64,000 bases of DNA from Brevinema_A sp051649605. Lineage in GTDB: Bacteria > Spirochaetota > Brevinematia > Brevinematales > Brevinemataceae. Below are positions 1 through 7,257 of the stretch, piece by piece; position 1 is the first letter of the stretch; each line of letters begins with the position of its first letter. The notes under the pieces were generated by a model. It did no database searches. It had not been told where the DNA came from and saw only the letters and a list, made by a program, of their open reading frames with translations. A program made the position numbers and the translations under genes. Location: positions 1-64,000 of the forward strand of contig JBOFHK010000001.1 in NCBI GenBank assembly GCA_051649605.1, read 5' to 3'.

Positions 1-2
1 CG

Positions 3-110
3 CACTTTCCCTCAGAGCTTGAGGAAATGATTCGGTTTATGTACGAGGATCGCCGACAGCTGCAAGTAGAGGGTTTGGAGAGGTGCAAACGCTATCTACC
101 AGACGAATAA
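3..110 (+). CDS. C-terminal end of an unidentified host protein (partial)
   Basis: An open frame runs in from the left edge without a stop and ends at TAA 108-110, giving the last 35 residues of a protein. The visible tail is charged (ELEEMIRFMYEDRRQLQ near its start, RYLPDE at its end) and looks like a soluble, helical C-terminus. The codon use is less AT-rich than the phage-like genes to its right, which fits a chromosomal gene. A hairpin follows about 25 bases later. I do not recognise the family. Confidence 0.55.
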   Translation, partial: HFPSELEEMIRFMYEDRRQLQVEGLERCKRYLPDE

Positions 111-131
111 TAAAACGGAAGAGATTGCTAG

Positions 132-180
132 AGCTTAGGACATAGAATTAACATTTTGTTAAAAGCTATGTCCTGCTTTT
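132..180 (+). terminator. Rho-independent terminator after the partial host gene
   Basis: A perfect 9-bp stem (aggacatag 137-145 with ctatgtcct 166-174) is flanked by a further agc/gct match and followed by a short T-run at 177-180. It closes the host transcript before the phage-like element begins. Confidence 0.6.
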
Positions 181-249
181 GGTGATTGATTGAGAGAGAG
201 GATTGTTTTATCAGCCTCTTTTTTTTCTCTGGGCTAAGATCCAAGTCAA

Positions 250-924
250 TTACTCTGGTATAAAACACACATGAAGGATCATTACTCTGTTTTTATAAGT
301 AATACCTTTAATAAAAAATTTCTGCTCTTTGTAAACAAAAAAATCGCAGATTTCTATATTGGGAATAGGTTCTACGGTAAACGATTCAAAAGACGAGGAT
401 TTTATTTTAGGATATACTTGCTTTTTAGGGATGGGGTTGTCGTAGATCATCAGTTTATTTTTAGCATTAATAAAGAAAAATTTGCCACTAAGGTTGCGGT
501 GTAGGGAAGAACGTTTTGATTGGGTAAAAACAAATTCTTGTTGCACAGCTTCTTGTTTTTGAGAATTTTCATAAGTACTATCAGCGTCTAAATGATTGAT
601 GATGTTTTTGAAGGAAGATTGAGCATACGTTTCAAAAAAATCGCTTGTAGAAGAAACTGCAAAGGTTGCATAAATAATAATGGAAGAAGATTGTTGAGCG
701 ATACTTGCGATCTTTCCAGAAAAAATAAGCGATTTAGGATTACTATCAAACTGTATAGAAATGTGGAGATCTTGCTCAGGAAAAAAAGGTTGATTGGGGA
801 AGTATTTTTTTGGTAGCGTAATAATAGTAGTATAATTGAGCTTTTGAGCGGTACGAATAATTTCAAAAGCAAAATTTTTGTGAATATGTGTTTTATGAAT
901 CGTAAGAAAATATTGGATATTCAT
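250..924 (-). CDS. Putative phage tail hub/baseplate protein, short
   Basis: 224 residues with a good AGGAGG ribosome site just upstream of the start. No catalytic motif is visible. The layout (an ITLPKKYF stretch, then short beta-rich segments around SIQFDSN and LIFSGKIASIA, then a Tyr/Ser/Phe-rich helix ending in NIINHL) resembles the first half of gpD/XkdQ-type hub proteins of contractile tails, which are normally over 300 residues. It is the last gene of the leftward late region, 36 bases after its neighbour. The family call is inference from position and pattern; it may be an unrelated element gene. If the call is right, the protein is shortened. Confidence 0.4.
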   Translation of the reverse strand: MNIQYFLTIHKTHIHKNFAFEIIRTAQKLNYTTIITLPKKYFPNQPFFPEQDLHISIQFDSNPKSLIFSGKIASIAQQSSSIIIYATFAVSSTSDFFETYAQSSFKNIINHLDADSTYENSQKQEAVQQEFVFTQSKRSSLHRNLSGKFFFINAKNKLMIYDNPIPKKQVYPKIKSSSFESFTVEPIPNIEICDFFVYKEQKFFIKGITYKNRVMILHVCFIPE

Positions 925-960
925 AAATTCCTCCTAAAAATTATAAAAGATAAGCTGATA

Positions 961-1404
961 CTATATAGATGATTCTTCGTCCATGGTAATAGGGGAGTAT
1001 TCTTCGAAGGTGAGGATGGCGGAGATCGTATCACTAGAATTCCCTTCTTCAGAGAAAAGAGTTTGGAAGATCACAGTATTAATTTTACGGCTATTAAGGT
1101 GGTAGTTGGTTATAGTGTATTGTACAGGTTCGGCGTTTTCTTCCTTCTTAAATAAAGACTCTAGCTGTGCGAGGATCTCATAGACGTTGTTTGCATTTTC
1201 TGTTGTTAAGGGGTTGATAGTATTTTGGAGTAGAAGACTGATAGAGATTGTTTTATCTTGGTAGGATAGGGGTTCATTACTGGATATATTGATACTTCCC
1301 CCTACGGATATTTGTTGGAGAATACCTGGGAGTTCGTATTCTATTTTAGAATTAATGTCTGTTAGGTAGACTTTCCCATGGACATGGTCATTTTTAAAAA
1401 TCAT
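961..1404 (-). CDS. Putative baseplate-associated tail protein (XkdP-like pattern)
   Basis: 147 residues, start preceded by AAGGA. The sequence has the feel of the N-terminal domain of XkdP-type baseplate proteins: an early ELPGIL segment, a polar beta pair (SISLLLQNT), a helix rich in Leu/Glu (YEILAQLESLF) and a closing TFEEYSP strand typical of 'EY' endings in that family. It lacks any LysM domain, which PBSX-type XkdP carries. It lies 200 bases beyond a small opposite-strand gene that separates it from the tail tube and chaperone genes. Assignment rests on weak sequence pattern plus location. Confidence 0.4.
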   Translation of the reverse strand: MIFKNDHVHGKVYLTDINSKIEYELPGILQQISVGGSINISSNEPLSYQDKTISISLLLQNTINPLTTENANNVYEILAQLESLFKKEENAEPVQYTITNYHLNSRKINTVIFQTLFSEEGNSSDTISAILTFEEYSPITMDEESSI

Positions 1405-1540
1405 AAGAGTTCCTTAAATATAGATTTTGATTTAGTGGTCAGTAAAAACAGTTGTAGAGATTTTTGATACGGTGGGATTGTTGATTTCTATTTAAAAATA
1501 GAGAAATTAAAAATAAAGCCAAAAAATAATCAAAAGACTG

Positions 1541-1569
1541 TTGACTTTACTTTTGAATGGATTTATAAT
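1541..1569 (+). promoter_or_regulatory. Promoter of the small opposite-strand gene
   Basis: TTGACT (1541-1546), a 17-base spacer and TATAAT (1564-1569) form a near-consensus sigma-70 promoter pointing right, against the phage late genes. The start of the 55-codon gene is 34 bases downstream of the -10 box. Confidence 0.75.
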
Positions 1570-1603
1570 AAAGAAAATTAATATATAATTATAAGGAGCT
1601 ATT

Positions 1604-1771
1604 ATGTTTAGCAAATTATTAAAAAAGTGGAAAAACATAAAAGACGACTACGAAGAAGAAATGTTATTAGATCATGAAGTGAGTTTGGAGCAGATCGAAC
1701 AAGAGTGCCAACAGATGGAAGATAGTCTCTCCGATGAGTTACTAAAAGACATGAGAAGGCATAAAAAATAA
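1604..1771 (+). CDS. Small charged protein, moron-like, function unknown
   Basis: 55 codons with an ideal AAGGAG ribosome site 6 bases before the ATG. The product begins with a basic segment (KLLKKWKNIK) and continues with an acidic, probably helical middle rich in Glu and Asp, ending RRHKK. It has no signal peptide or membrane segment. The gene carries its own near-consensus promoter and a strong terminator and runs opposite to the late genes, which is the classical build of a phage 'moron'. It occupies the place where a tape-measure gene is expected. Function is not recognisable. Confidence 0.7.
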   Translation: MFSKLLKKWKNIKDDYEEEMLLDHEVSLEQIEQECQQMEDSLSDELLKDMRRHKK

Positions 1772-1788
1772 AGGATAATAAATAAAAA

Positions 1789-1820
1789 TATAAGAACCTA
1801 TAATTTTATAGGTTCTTATA
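1789..1820. terminator. Bidirectional terminator between the small gene and the tail chaperone
   Basis: A perfect 14-bp inverted repeat (1789-1802 with 1807-1820) around a 4-base loop, A-rich on the left and T/A-rich on the right. It can stop the rightward small-gene transcript and the leftward late transcript that has just passed the frameshift extension (stop at 1845-1847). Confidence 0.75.
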
Positions 1821-1844
1821 TTTTATATAGCTAAAACAGGAGCT

Positions 1845-2051
1845 TTACTCACCAAACAAATCATTCATAGCACGGCATAATGCAGAATAAATAATATCTT
1901 CTAGGTCTGCCATTACTAGACGTGCTTTTTCATGTTGCTCGGCGATATTGTTGAGATCTGGGCTAATTTCTTTTCCTAAAAAAAATTGTACACGAGATTG
2001 GATAACGGAGAGTGGGGAAGAACGGAGTTCCGTTAAATCTCGGTTGCCGTA
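1845..2051 (-). CDS. Tail-assembly chaperone, -1 frame extension (GT-like part)
   Basis: An open frame of 68 codons in the -1 frame relative to the preceding gene, with no ATG or ribosome site of its own near its beginning. It is reached by a -1 slip at codon 98 of the gene above, adding YGNRD... and ending ...NDLFGE. The predicted fusion is 166 residues. It includes a helical stretch with EQHEKARLVMADLEDII, compatible with the T domain of a gpG-T protein that binds the tape-measure protein. The product of the extension alone is unlikely to be made. The call combines the reading-frame geometry, the slippery heptamer and the position after the tail tube gene. Confidence 0.75.
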   Translation of the reverse strand, partial: YGNRDLTELRSSPLSVIQSRVQFFLGKEISPDLNNIAEQHEKARLVMADLEDIIYSALCRAMNDLFGE

Positions 2052-2344
2052 AAATTTACATCAGCCCCCATATCTTTTAGAAGCTCTTCCAAAAAGCTTC
2101 CTAGAGCTAGGGGTTTTTCGTCAAGATAGTTTACAAAATCCTCAGTGTTATCACCGACAAATAACTTTCTTAAGAATTTTTCTGAATGAAGGGTAATCGA
2201 TCCTTTATTTTTTAACGTTTCATCTTGATAAAACATAATTTCTGTTTTTGTTGGTTTACGGAAATAAAAATCTTTTCCTTCTACTTCCAATTTAACAATC
2301 TTAAAACCTTGTTCTTTAAGCTCTTGAATACGCTCTTGTTTCAT
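2033..2344 (-). CDS. Phage tail-assembly chaperone, short form (G-like)
   Basis: 103 residues, start preceded by AAGGAG. It directly follows the tail tube gene, the conserved site of tail-assembly chaperones, which coat the tape-measure protein during tail building and are not part of the finished particle. The protein starts with a charged helix (KQERIQELKEQGFK) and a short beta segment (VEGKDFYFRKPT), similar in style to XkdN/gp41-type chaperones. Codons 96-98 read GTA AAT TTT, a canonical slippery site; normal decoding continues five residues to a TAA at 2035-2033. Confidence 0.7.
   Translation of the reverse strand: MKQERIQELKEQGFKIVKLEVEGKDFYFRKPTKTEIMFYQDETLKNKGSITLHSEKFLRKLFVGDNTEDFVNYLDEKPLALGSFLEELLKDMGADVNFTATEI
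2051..2057 (-). promoter_or_regulatory. Programmed -1 ribosomal frameshift site A AAT TTT
   Basis: Read on the minus strand, the heptamer A AAT TTT is in the correct phase of the upstream frame (X XXY YYZ). A run of five G (plus-strand 2065-2069) lies 7 bases upstream and could act as an internal Shine-Dalgarno-like stimulator. The 0-frame stops 15 bases after the site, while the -1 frame stays open for 68 codons. Confidence 0.75.
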
Positions 2345-2439
2345 TTTTTGTCTCCTTAATTTATAGGTTTTACATTAGCCCCCATGTAGGAGACTAATGT
2401 AAAAATATCCTATTATTTAATTTATATGGTGCTTACTTT

Positions 2440-2904
2440 CTATAGCTGTAATCCTCTTGCGGATTTCCCATTTCGTTTGATGTCGCCCAAGATAATAAAA
2501 TCTAAGGCAACTTTTAGTTCTTTATCTCCTTGGGAAGCTGTCTCAGCGATTTTGGTGAAACGGATTCCTTGAAGTGTTGTTGCAGCTAGAGATACTGTTC
2601 CTTCTGCAGTATTGCTGTATAATACGTTTATGAGAGTATAACGGGGATCGAGATTCAGAATACCTGCAGGGGCAATTAATGATAGAGGCTCAAATTCGTT
2701 TTTGAGCATTTCTAATTTTCCGCTAGCTTTCCAATTTCCCTTTCCATAACCGATAGGAACCCTACCTTTCCCATAGATTGCTTCTGATTCTAATTCTTCA
2801 TCCCAAGAAATTGTTTTTGCAGAAAATATCATTGGGGTGATTGGAAGTAAAGAAATTGTAATATCCCCCCAATCAAACATTTTTCCATTAATCATTACGG
2901 CCAT
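2440..2904 (-). CDS. Phage tail tube protein
   Basis: 154 residues, start preceded by GGAGGT. The size, the N-terminal 'MAVMINGKMFDWGDITISL' pattern and the alternating strands with a GKGNWKASGKLEM segment match tail tube proteins of contractile-tailed phages (XkdM/gpM type), which polymerise into the inner tube around the tape measure. It follows the sheath gene after a 47-base gap, the usual order. The GYGKGNWKASGKLE loop resembles the 'GxxxGKG' region of XkdM-like tubes. The family call is by pattern plus strong context. Confidence 0.75.
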   Translation of the reverse strand: MAVMINGKMFDWGDITISLLPITPMIFSAKTISWDEELESEAIYGKGRVPIGYGKGNWKASGKLEMLKNEFEPLSLIAPAGILNLDPRYTLINVLYSNTAEGTVSLAATTLQGIRFTKIAETASQGDKELKVALDFIILGDIKRNGKSARGLQL

Positions 2905-2951
2905 GATTATACCTCCGTTTTATTGTTTATATTGTCTAAGTAATAACGCAT

Positions 2952-4286
2952 TTAGTTTCTTTTATTATACTTAAACATAAAATTGAGAAGAATTTTTCTA
3001 ATTACAGGAATCCCAAATAACGAGATATCTAATCGTACACCATTATTTACAATATCTTGACCTTCAGGCATGATGATTTCAAAATCGTCTAGTTCTCTTG
3101 GGTTGGAAGTGGTCATTCCTTCGACGGCGTTATTGACTTCTGCTAAGAGATTTTGTAATCCTGCGGTATCTCCTGGTGCTTGGATATAAGGGAGAGACGC
3201 TCTTCGAGCCAAGCGGATCGCTTTAAATACGGTACGAACAACTTCAATATAACGGTAGTCTGATATATCTGATGCCATGGTTCTACCGTTGCTCCAAAAG
3301 AGATTTTGTAGCCCAGCGTAGGTTCTCAAGGTGATAAAACGGCTTTCATCTAATGCTCTGGAATGAACATTAGTCCAACCTTGGGGTAGAGTATAATCGT
3401 AGACTGGGAAATAGTTAGTTGCTCCAATGCTTTGATTAACTTTGGCTTTGGTGATATGACCAGCGACTAATCCGCTCATTTTTTCTATGGATTTTGTATT
3501 AGGTTCACAAACTACAGAAACAAAACGAGAGGAAACTTTTGCAAATTCTTTTTGTTTTTCTGTGATGGCTTCGTCAAAATTCCCTGGATTTAGCATTGTT
3601 TCTGTTAAAAATAGCACAGGTCGGTGATCTTCAAAAAGCCGTTCACTCAATGAGCCGAGTTTTTTGTTAAACTCTGCATCTGTCGTTTGAGCAATGAAGA
3701 TTACTTCTGGGGTATAGATTTCTAAAATGTGTTCTAGGGATTTAGTAAATGTCTCAAATTTAGTGGTTGGTGCTGTGGTAGAAAAACGCCATTTGTTTGT
3801 TTCTGTGAAGAGTTCTTCTAGTGGGAAAATTAATGTTAATCCAAGATCTTCTAAGCTTAAGATACCATCATCAGGAATTACCATAATGATTTCTTCGTTT
3901 TTATCGCTGTTAATATTTAGTTTAATCTCTGATAGCCCACTTTCTCCTTCTGTATAGATTTCTGCGGTAATATTTACGGTACACAAAGGTTCTCCACTTA
4001 CGGTAATATTAATATTACCGCTTGTTTCGATAGGAGAGATTGATCCTTTAATATCTCCTTCGGTACGGACGGCGAGTATCGAAACATCAGCCATTGTTTT
4101 TTGCATGGATTTGATCCGATTAGGAAGCTCTCCATACCCATGAGATGCGTGGACATCGGATTTTTTTCCTAAGGTGCTTGTTGACCCTTTGGATGATGTC
4201 CCCATAACGACGGCGATAGGACCACTATTAGGTGCAAGACCGCTTGTGCCGTCTGTGATTTGTTCTTGAATAGAACTCCATGACAT
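2952..4286 (-). CDS. Phage tail sheath protein
   Basis: 444 residues, with GAGAGGTAATT just before the start. Contractile tail sheath subunit of XkdK type: an N-terminal region with GPIAVVMGTSSKG, a middle insertion domain, a DxRFITLRTYAGLQNLFWSNGRTMA segment in the conserved C-terminal half, and a final domain (RLDISLFGIPVIRKILLNFMF) that forms the inner ring contact on the tube. The length is normal for the family (about 350-500). It sits between the neck genes and the tube gene. All conserved parts appear present and the frame is intact. Confidence 0.85.
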   Translation of the reverse strand: MSWSSIQEQITDGTSGLAPNSGPIAVVMGTSSKGSTSTLGKKSDVHASHGYGELPNRIKSMQKTMADVSILAVRTEGDIKGSISPIETSGNINITVSGEPLCTVNITAEIYTEGESGLSEIKLNINSDKNEEIIMVIPDDGILSLEDLGLTLIFPLEELFTETNKWRFSTTAPTTKFETFTKSLEHILEIYTPEVIFIAQTTDAEFNKKLGSLSERLFEDHRPVLFLTETMLNPGNFDEAITEKQKEFAKVSSRFVSVVCEPNTKSIEKMSGLVAGHITKAKVNQSIGATNYFPVYDYTLPQGWTNVHSRALDESRFITLRTYAGLQNLFWSNGRTMASDISDYRYIEVVRTVFKAIRLARRASLPYIQAPGDTAGLQNLLAEVNNAVEGMTTSNPRELDDFEIIMPEGQDIVNNGVRLDISLFGIPVIRKILLNFMFKYNKRN

Positions 4287-4306
4287 AATTACCTCTCTTT
4301 AAGCGT

Positions 4307-4771
4307 TTACGCTTGATTTATTTGGTTTGCATTAATAGCAATATCTTTGATGAGTGAATGATGGATATGTTGGTATATCCCAAAATCTGTGTGAAGAAGG
4401 AGAGTTGATTTGTGAGATCCCAAAGCTCCTTCAGCGAATAGATAGGATATCTCTATAGGATGGAGAGATATCCGCTGATACTCTTTAGGTAGATTTACGA
4501 GTAGTTGATGGAGATCAGTAGATAAAATAGTTTTATCTATATAGTAGAATTCTAAAAGGATTGGCTGATTTACATTATATTTCCGCTGGATTTTATGAGG
4601 CTGGGCTTGTTCCCAATGCCATGCAGGAGTAAAAATCCCTTTTTGTGGTATGATTGAAATATAAGGCTTTGCTGTATTTGTTGGAGGAGGAGATAAAAAA
4701 ATCTGTTCTCTTGATAATCGTGTGTGTGTGGCGATTAAATCTTTGAGAAAAGATTGAATTTCTAAAATCAT
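4307..4771 (-). CDS. Phage neck/tail-completion protein (gp37-like)
   Basis: 154 residues, start preceded by AAAGGAG, 23 bases after the DUF1320-like gene and 20 before the sheath gene. An N-terminal helix (EIQSFLKDLIATHTRL) is followed by SPPPTNTAKPYISI and strand-rich sequence. In Mu-like phages the two genes between the capsid and sheath genes encode gp36- and gp37-type neck proteins. The second often resembles a tail terminator that joins tail and head. I name it by position and general fold pattern; no specific motif decides it. Confidence 0.5.
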   Translation of the reverse strand: MILEIQSFLKDLIATHTRLSREQIFLSPPPTNTAKPYISIIPQKGIFTPAWHWEQAQPHKIQRKYNVNQPILLEFYYIDKTILSTDLHQLLVNLPKEYQRISLHPIEISYLFAEGALGSHKSTLLLHTDFGIYQHIHHSLIKDIAINANQINQA

Positions 4772-4793
4772 TATAAGTACTCCTTTATGATAA

Positions 4794-5213
4794 CTAAGGT
4801 TTGAGTAGTGGTGATCTTGGGAAATAGTGAGAATATCTTGCCGTTTGAGGAGAAGATTTAACGATTCCTATATCGAGCCTTCCTGATGCGATTTGCTCTA
4901 ATTGCTTGATTGCAGAATCATAATTAACTTTAATAGAAGAGTCTGCTGAATCAGAAGAGAAGCCTTTTCGTGATAGGAGCTGATATAAGGATAATTTTAC
5001 GCAAATATCTCTCAGCGATAAAGGAACAAAAGGAATAGGTAAAGGATATTGCTTAGAAATGTATAGATTCATTTCTTCTGAGGCTCTTGTGATTGCTGCG
5101 GCAATTCTTGTGAGAATTTGTTCTGATGTATCTGAATCACAGTCTGCTGCCCATTGTTCAATGGCAGATCGAAGACATGCTTCAAATAGATCATCTTTAC
5201 TACAATAAAGCAT
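4794..5213 (-). CDS. DUF1320 / Mu gp36-like head-tail connector protein
   Basis: 139 residues if the start is the ATG at 5213, which has AAGGA at the right distance; a longer reading from 5231 lacks one. The all-helical protein has the DUF1320 signature: an N-terminal MLYCSKDDLFEA, a central ILTRIAAAITRASEEMNLYISKQYPLP segment, and RDICVKLSLYQLL. DUF1320 proteins (Mu gp36, gp6 connector family) form the ring under the portal that accepts the tail. It stands directly after the major capsid gene, the expected place. Confidence 0.75.
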   Translation of the reverse strand: MLYCSKDDLFEACLRSAIEQWAADCDSDTSEQILTRIAAAITRASEEMNLYISKQYPLPIPFVPLSLRDICVKLSLYQLLSRKGFSSDSADSSIKVNYDSAIKQLEQIASGRLDIGIVKSSPQTARYSHYFPRSPLLKP

Positions 5214-5319
5214 AGTTTTGTCCTTATACAATAGATTATCAATAATGTTTATAACCTCAGTGATGCCTTTCTTTATATTTATTAATTATATTATTCATTT
5301 TTTATGAGATTGTTCTAGG

Positions 5320-6252
5320 CTATGACAGAACGTCTTTAAATAGAAATCCTGCTTGGTAATTAATGACTGACCACCCGAGTCTTTCATCAACAGCGGTAAC
5401 ATCGCTGGTGGTTCTGTCGTCGAAATAATCTCTCATGTTTTCATAACCTAGAGGGGCTCGTACCGTAATACCGAAGCTTAATTCTTCTAAACTATATAAT
5501 TGTTCAGGGACGTACGCTAAGACAACATTATTTCCCCAAGTATATTGAAGAATATCATCTTGAAGGTGCATATTGTCTGCGATAATCACCTTATCCACAG
5601 CAATAATTTTTGCAAATTCTTCTGGGGTAATTCCTGATTTCAATGAGGTGTTAGGAAGTAAGTTTGTAAGATTTTTTTTGTAGCGTAATATTTGCCATAC
5701 AGGATCAGAAATAATACATTTATTAGGGTAAACTCCAATACTATTTTTAATTTTTTGGCGTGCAAGCTCTATTTGCTTGAGAGGGGTACTACTTTCGTTA
5801 TTCCAAAGCTCAGAATCTTTTGGGCTTATGGTATGTTCACCATATTGTCTACTATCCAAAATAGATTGGACTTGTTCGGCTTCAATAGAATTCATCATTT
5901 TATCGTAAGAATTTCTCATTCGGGCTTCTCGTGTCAAGAGAGAGCTTTGGATCATATCGGAAGCATCTACTAATTCTGCTCTATCGACAGAGCTTTCGAT
6001 AGTATAGCGATGTACAGGAATAGTAAGCCAGTGTTGGATATTATTTTGGACTCTTTTGGCCTGTGATCCATACGCTCTCTTAAAATCTTCTAATTGAAGA
6101 TGATCTGCTCCTAATTGAGCAACTTGGTAGCTTTCCCTTGCGATTTCCGCTTCGTACAAAGGCATTAATTCATAGCTGAATTTTGCCTGTCGGGGATAGC
6201 TCATGGCAAATCTTTCCAATATAATGGGAAAGGGATTGTTTTGATAGGACAT
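5320..6252 (-). CDS. Phage major capsid protein
   Basis: 310 residues from the ATG at 6252, which has GAGGTAATT before it; the open frame extends upstream but those residues would be hydrophobic and out of place. The protein has the usual features of HK97-fold capsid subunits: a basic, polar N-arm, a long helix (LELARQKIKNS region), and a C-terminal part with a loop and strand pattern (VIIADN, NNVVLAYVPEQ, GITVRAPLGYENMRDYFDDRTTSDVTAVDE). It follows the protease/scaffold gene and precedes the neck genes, as in Mu-like and other long-tailed phages. Confidence 0.75.
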   Translation of the reverse strand: MSYQNNPFPIILERFAMSYPRQAKFSYELMPLYEAEIARESYQVAQLGADHLQLEDFKRAYGSQAKRVQNNIQHWLTIPVHRYTIESSVDRAELVDASDMIQSSLLTREARMRNSYDKMMNSIEAEQVQSILDSRQYGEHTISPKDSELWNNESSTPLKQIELARQKIKNSIGVYPNKCIISDPVWQILRYKKNLTNLLPNTSLKSGITPEEFAKIIAVDKVIIADNMHLQDDILQYTWGNNVVLAYVPEQLYSLEELSFGITVRAPLGYENMRDYFDDRTTSDVTAVDERLGWSVINYQAGFLFKDVLS

Positions 6253-6310
6253 AATTACCTCACTAATTTTTTTTGGATTTTTGATAAAATTTAACTTAAA
6301 AATAGGAAGT

Positions 6311-7246
6311 TTAATTAAATAAATGGCCTTTATAAACATTTATTTTTGCTTGTTTGTAAGCATCATTTCTGGAAATACCCGTAAGGCATAGTTTTTCAAC
6401 TTCATCAGCAAAGAGTGCTGTATTTTCTATATTTTCTGAAAACTCAAATATTTCTTCTTGTGCTGAAATAGGATATTCCTGAAATCGATGACTACGAATT
6501 TCTTCTTGTTTATGGGGAATAAATTCGGCAAACTCTGTGATTAATTCTTGAGGACTTAGGGGTTTTGTAGAGATTTTTAATACACTTTCTTTAAGTTGTA
6601 AAATCTTTTCCTCACTAAGTCTTTTTTTAAGCATGATTTTATCTAATGCTTGATGGATAGTTTCTTCCAGTTGCTTTTGTAGAAGTTGATCTTTCAAATT
6701 TCTAATCTCTTGCTGTGCTTGTTGTAATTTAGTGCTAAGATCATTAGAATTTCTTATTTGTTTGAATTGTTGGATCATCTGCTCTAAAAGAGGAGGATGT
6801 TCGGAAAAAAATATAATATTATCTTCTTCTTCAGAAAAAGACAAAATATCTTGAAGCCTCCCCAAATTGGGGATTGCTGGTCGGGTAGCCCCTAATGCTC
6901 CCACATGTCTAAGGCAATATTTTCCTTGCTGAGGATTACTTGAAGAGTTAGGAAGGAAAAAACTAGCACTGATATTTTTAAACAATTTCTTTTTGAGTTC
7001 TTGTTTGAAAATTTCGTTAATATCAGTAAAAGAAGCATATAATTTATCTCCAATAAGTTTTAATTGATGTACCCAACCCATTGCTGGGTCTTCAGAGTTG
7101 GGATGCCCTTTGATTAATGGGGCGGAGTTTTCCGAATAACAGTCTGCAATTTCTTGGAGAATTTGATGAGTCAACTCTAAAACCTTTCCTTTAGAATCTG
7201 TGTAACAGCCTATTTTTAAAATAGGAATCATAGAATTTTTAAGCAT
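6311..7246 (-). CDS. Phage head maturation protease / scaffold (Mu gp32-like)
   Basis: 311 residues with AAGAGGT before the start. The first ~150 residues contain APLIKGHPNSEDPAMGWV, close to the conserved 'GHP' region of Mu-type prohead proteases, and LRHVGALGATRPAIPNL, a typical Ser/Ala-rich strand in that family. The second half is a Gln/Glu/Leu-rich coiled coil (about residues 170-230), which fits the internal scaffold made by the same gene in Mu (I/Z arrangement). It cleaves itself and scaffold during head assembly. It sits between the portal gene and the capsid gene. Confidence 0.75.
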   Translation of the reverse strand: MLKNSMIPILKIGCYTDSKGKVLELTHQILQEIADCYSENSAPLIKGHPNSEDPAMGWVHQLKLIGDKLYASFTDINEIFKQELKKKLFKNISASFFLPNSSSNPQQGKYCLRHVGALGATRPAIPNLGRLQDILSFSEEEDNIIFFSEHPPLLEQMIQQFKQIRNSNDLSTKLQQAQQEIRNLKDQLLQKQLEETIHQALDKIMLKKRLSEEKILQLKESVLKISTKPLSPQELITEFAEFIPHKQEEIRSHRFQEYPISAQEEIFEFSENIENTALFADEVEKLCLTGISRNDAYKQAKINVYKGHLFN

Positions 7247-7257
7247 AGCTACCTCTT

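Noticed and set aside
271..816. Two rightward open frames (271-504 and 592-816) within the leftward 250-924 gene
   Set aside because: Neither has a ribosome site and both are antisense to a gene that has an AGGAGG site and phage-like sequence.
6253..6339. Longer N-terminus for the major capsid protein
   Set aside because: The added residues are hydrophobic and lack a ribosome site, while the ATG at 6252 has GAGGTAATT before it.
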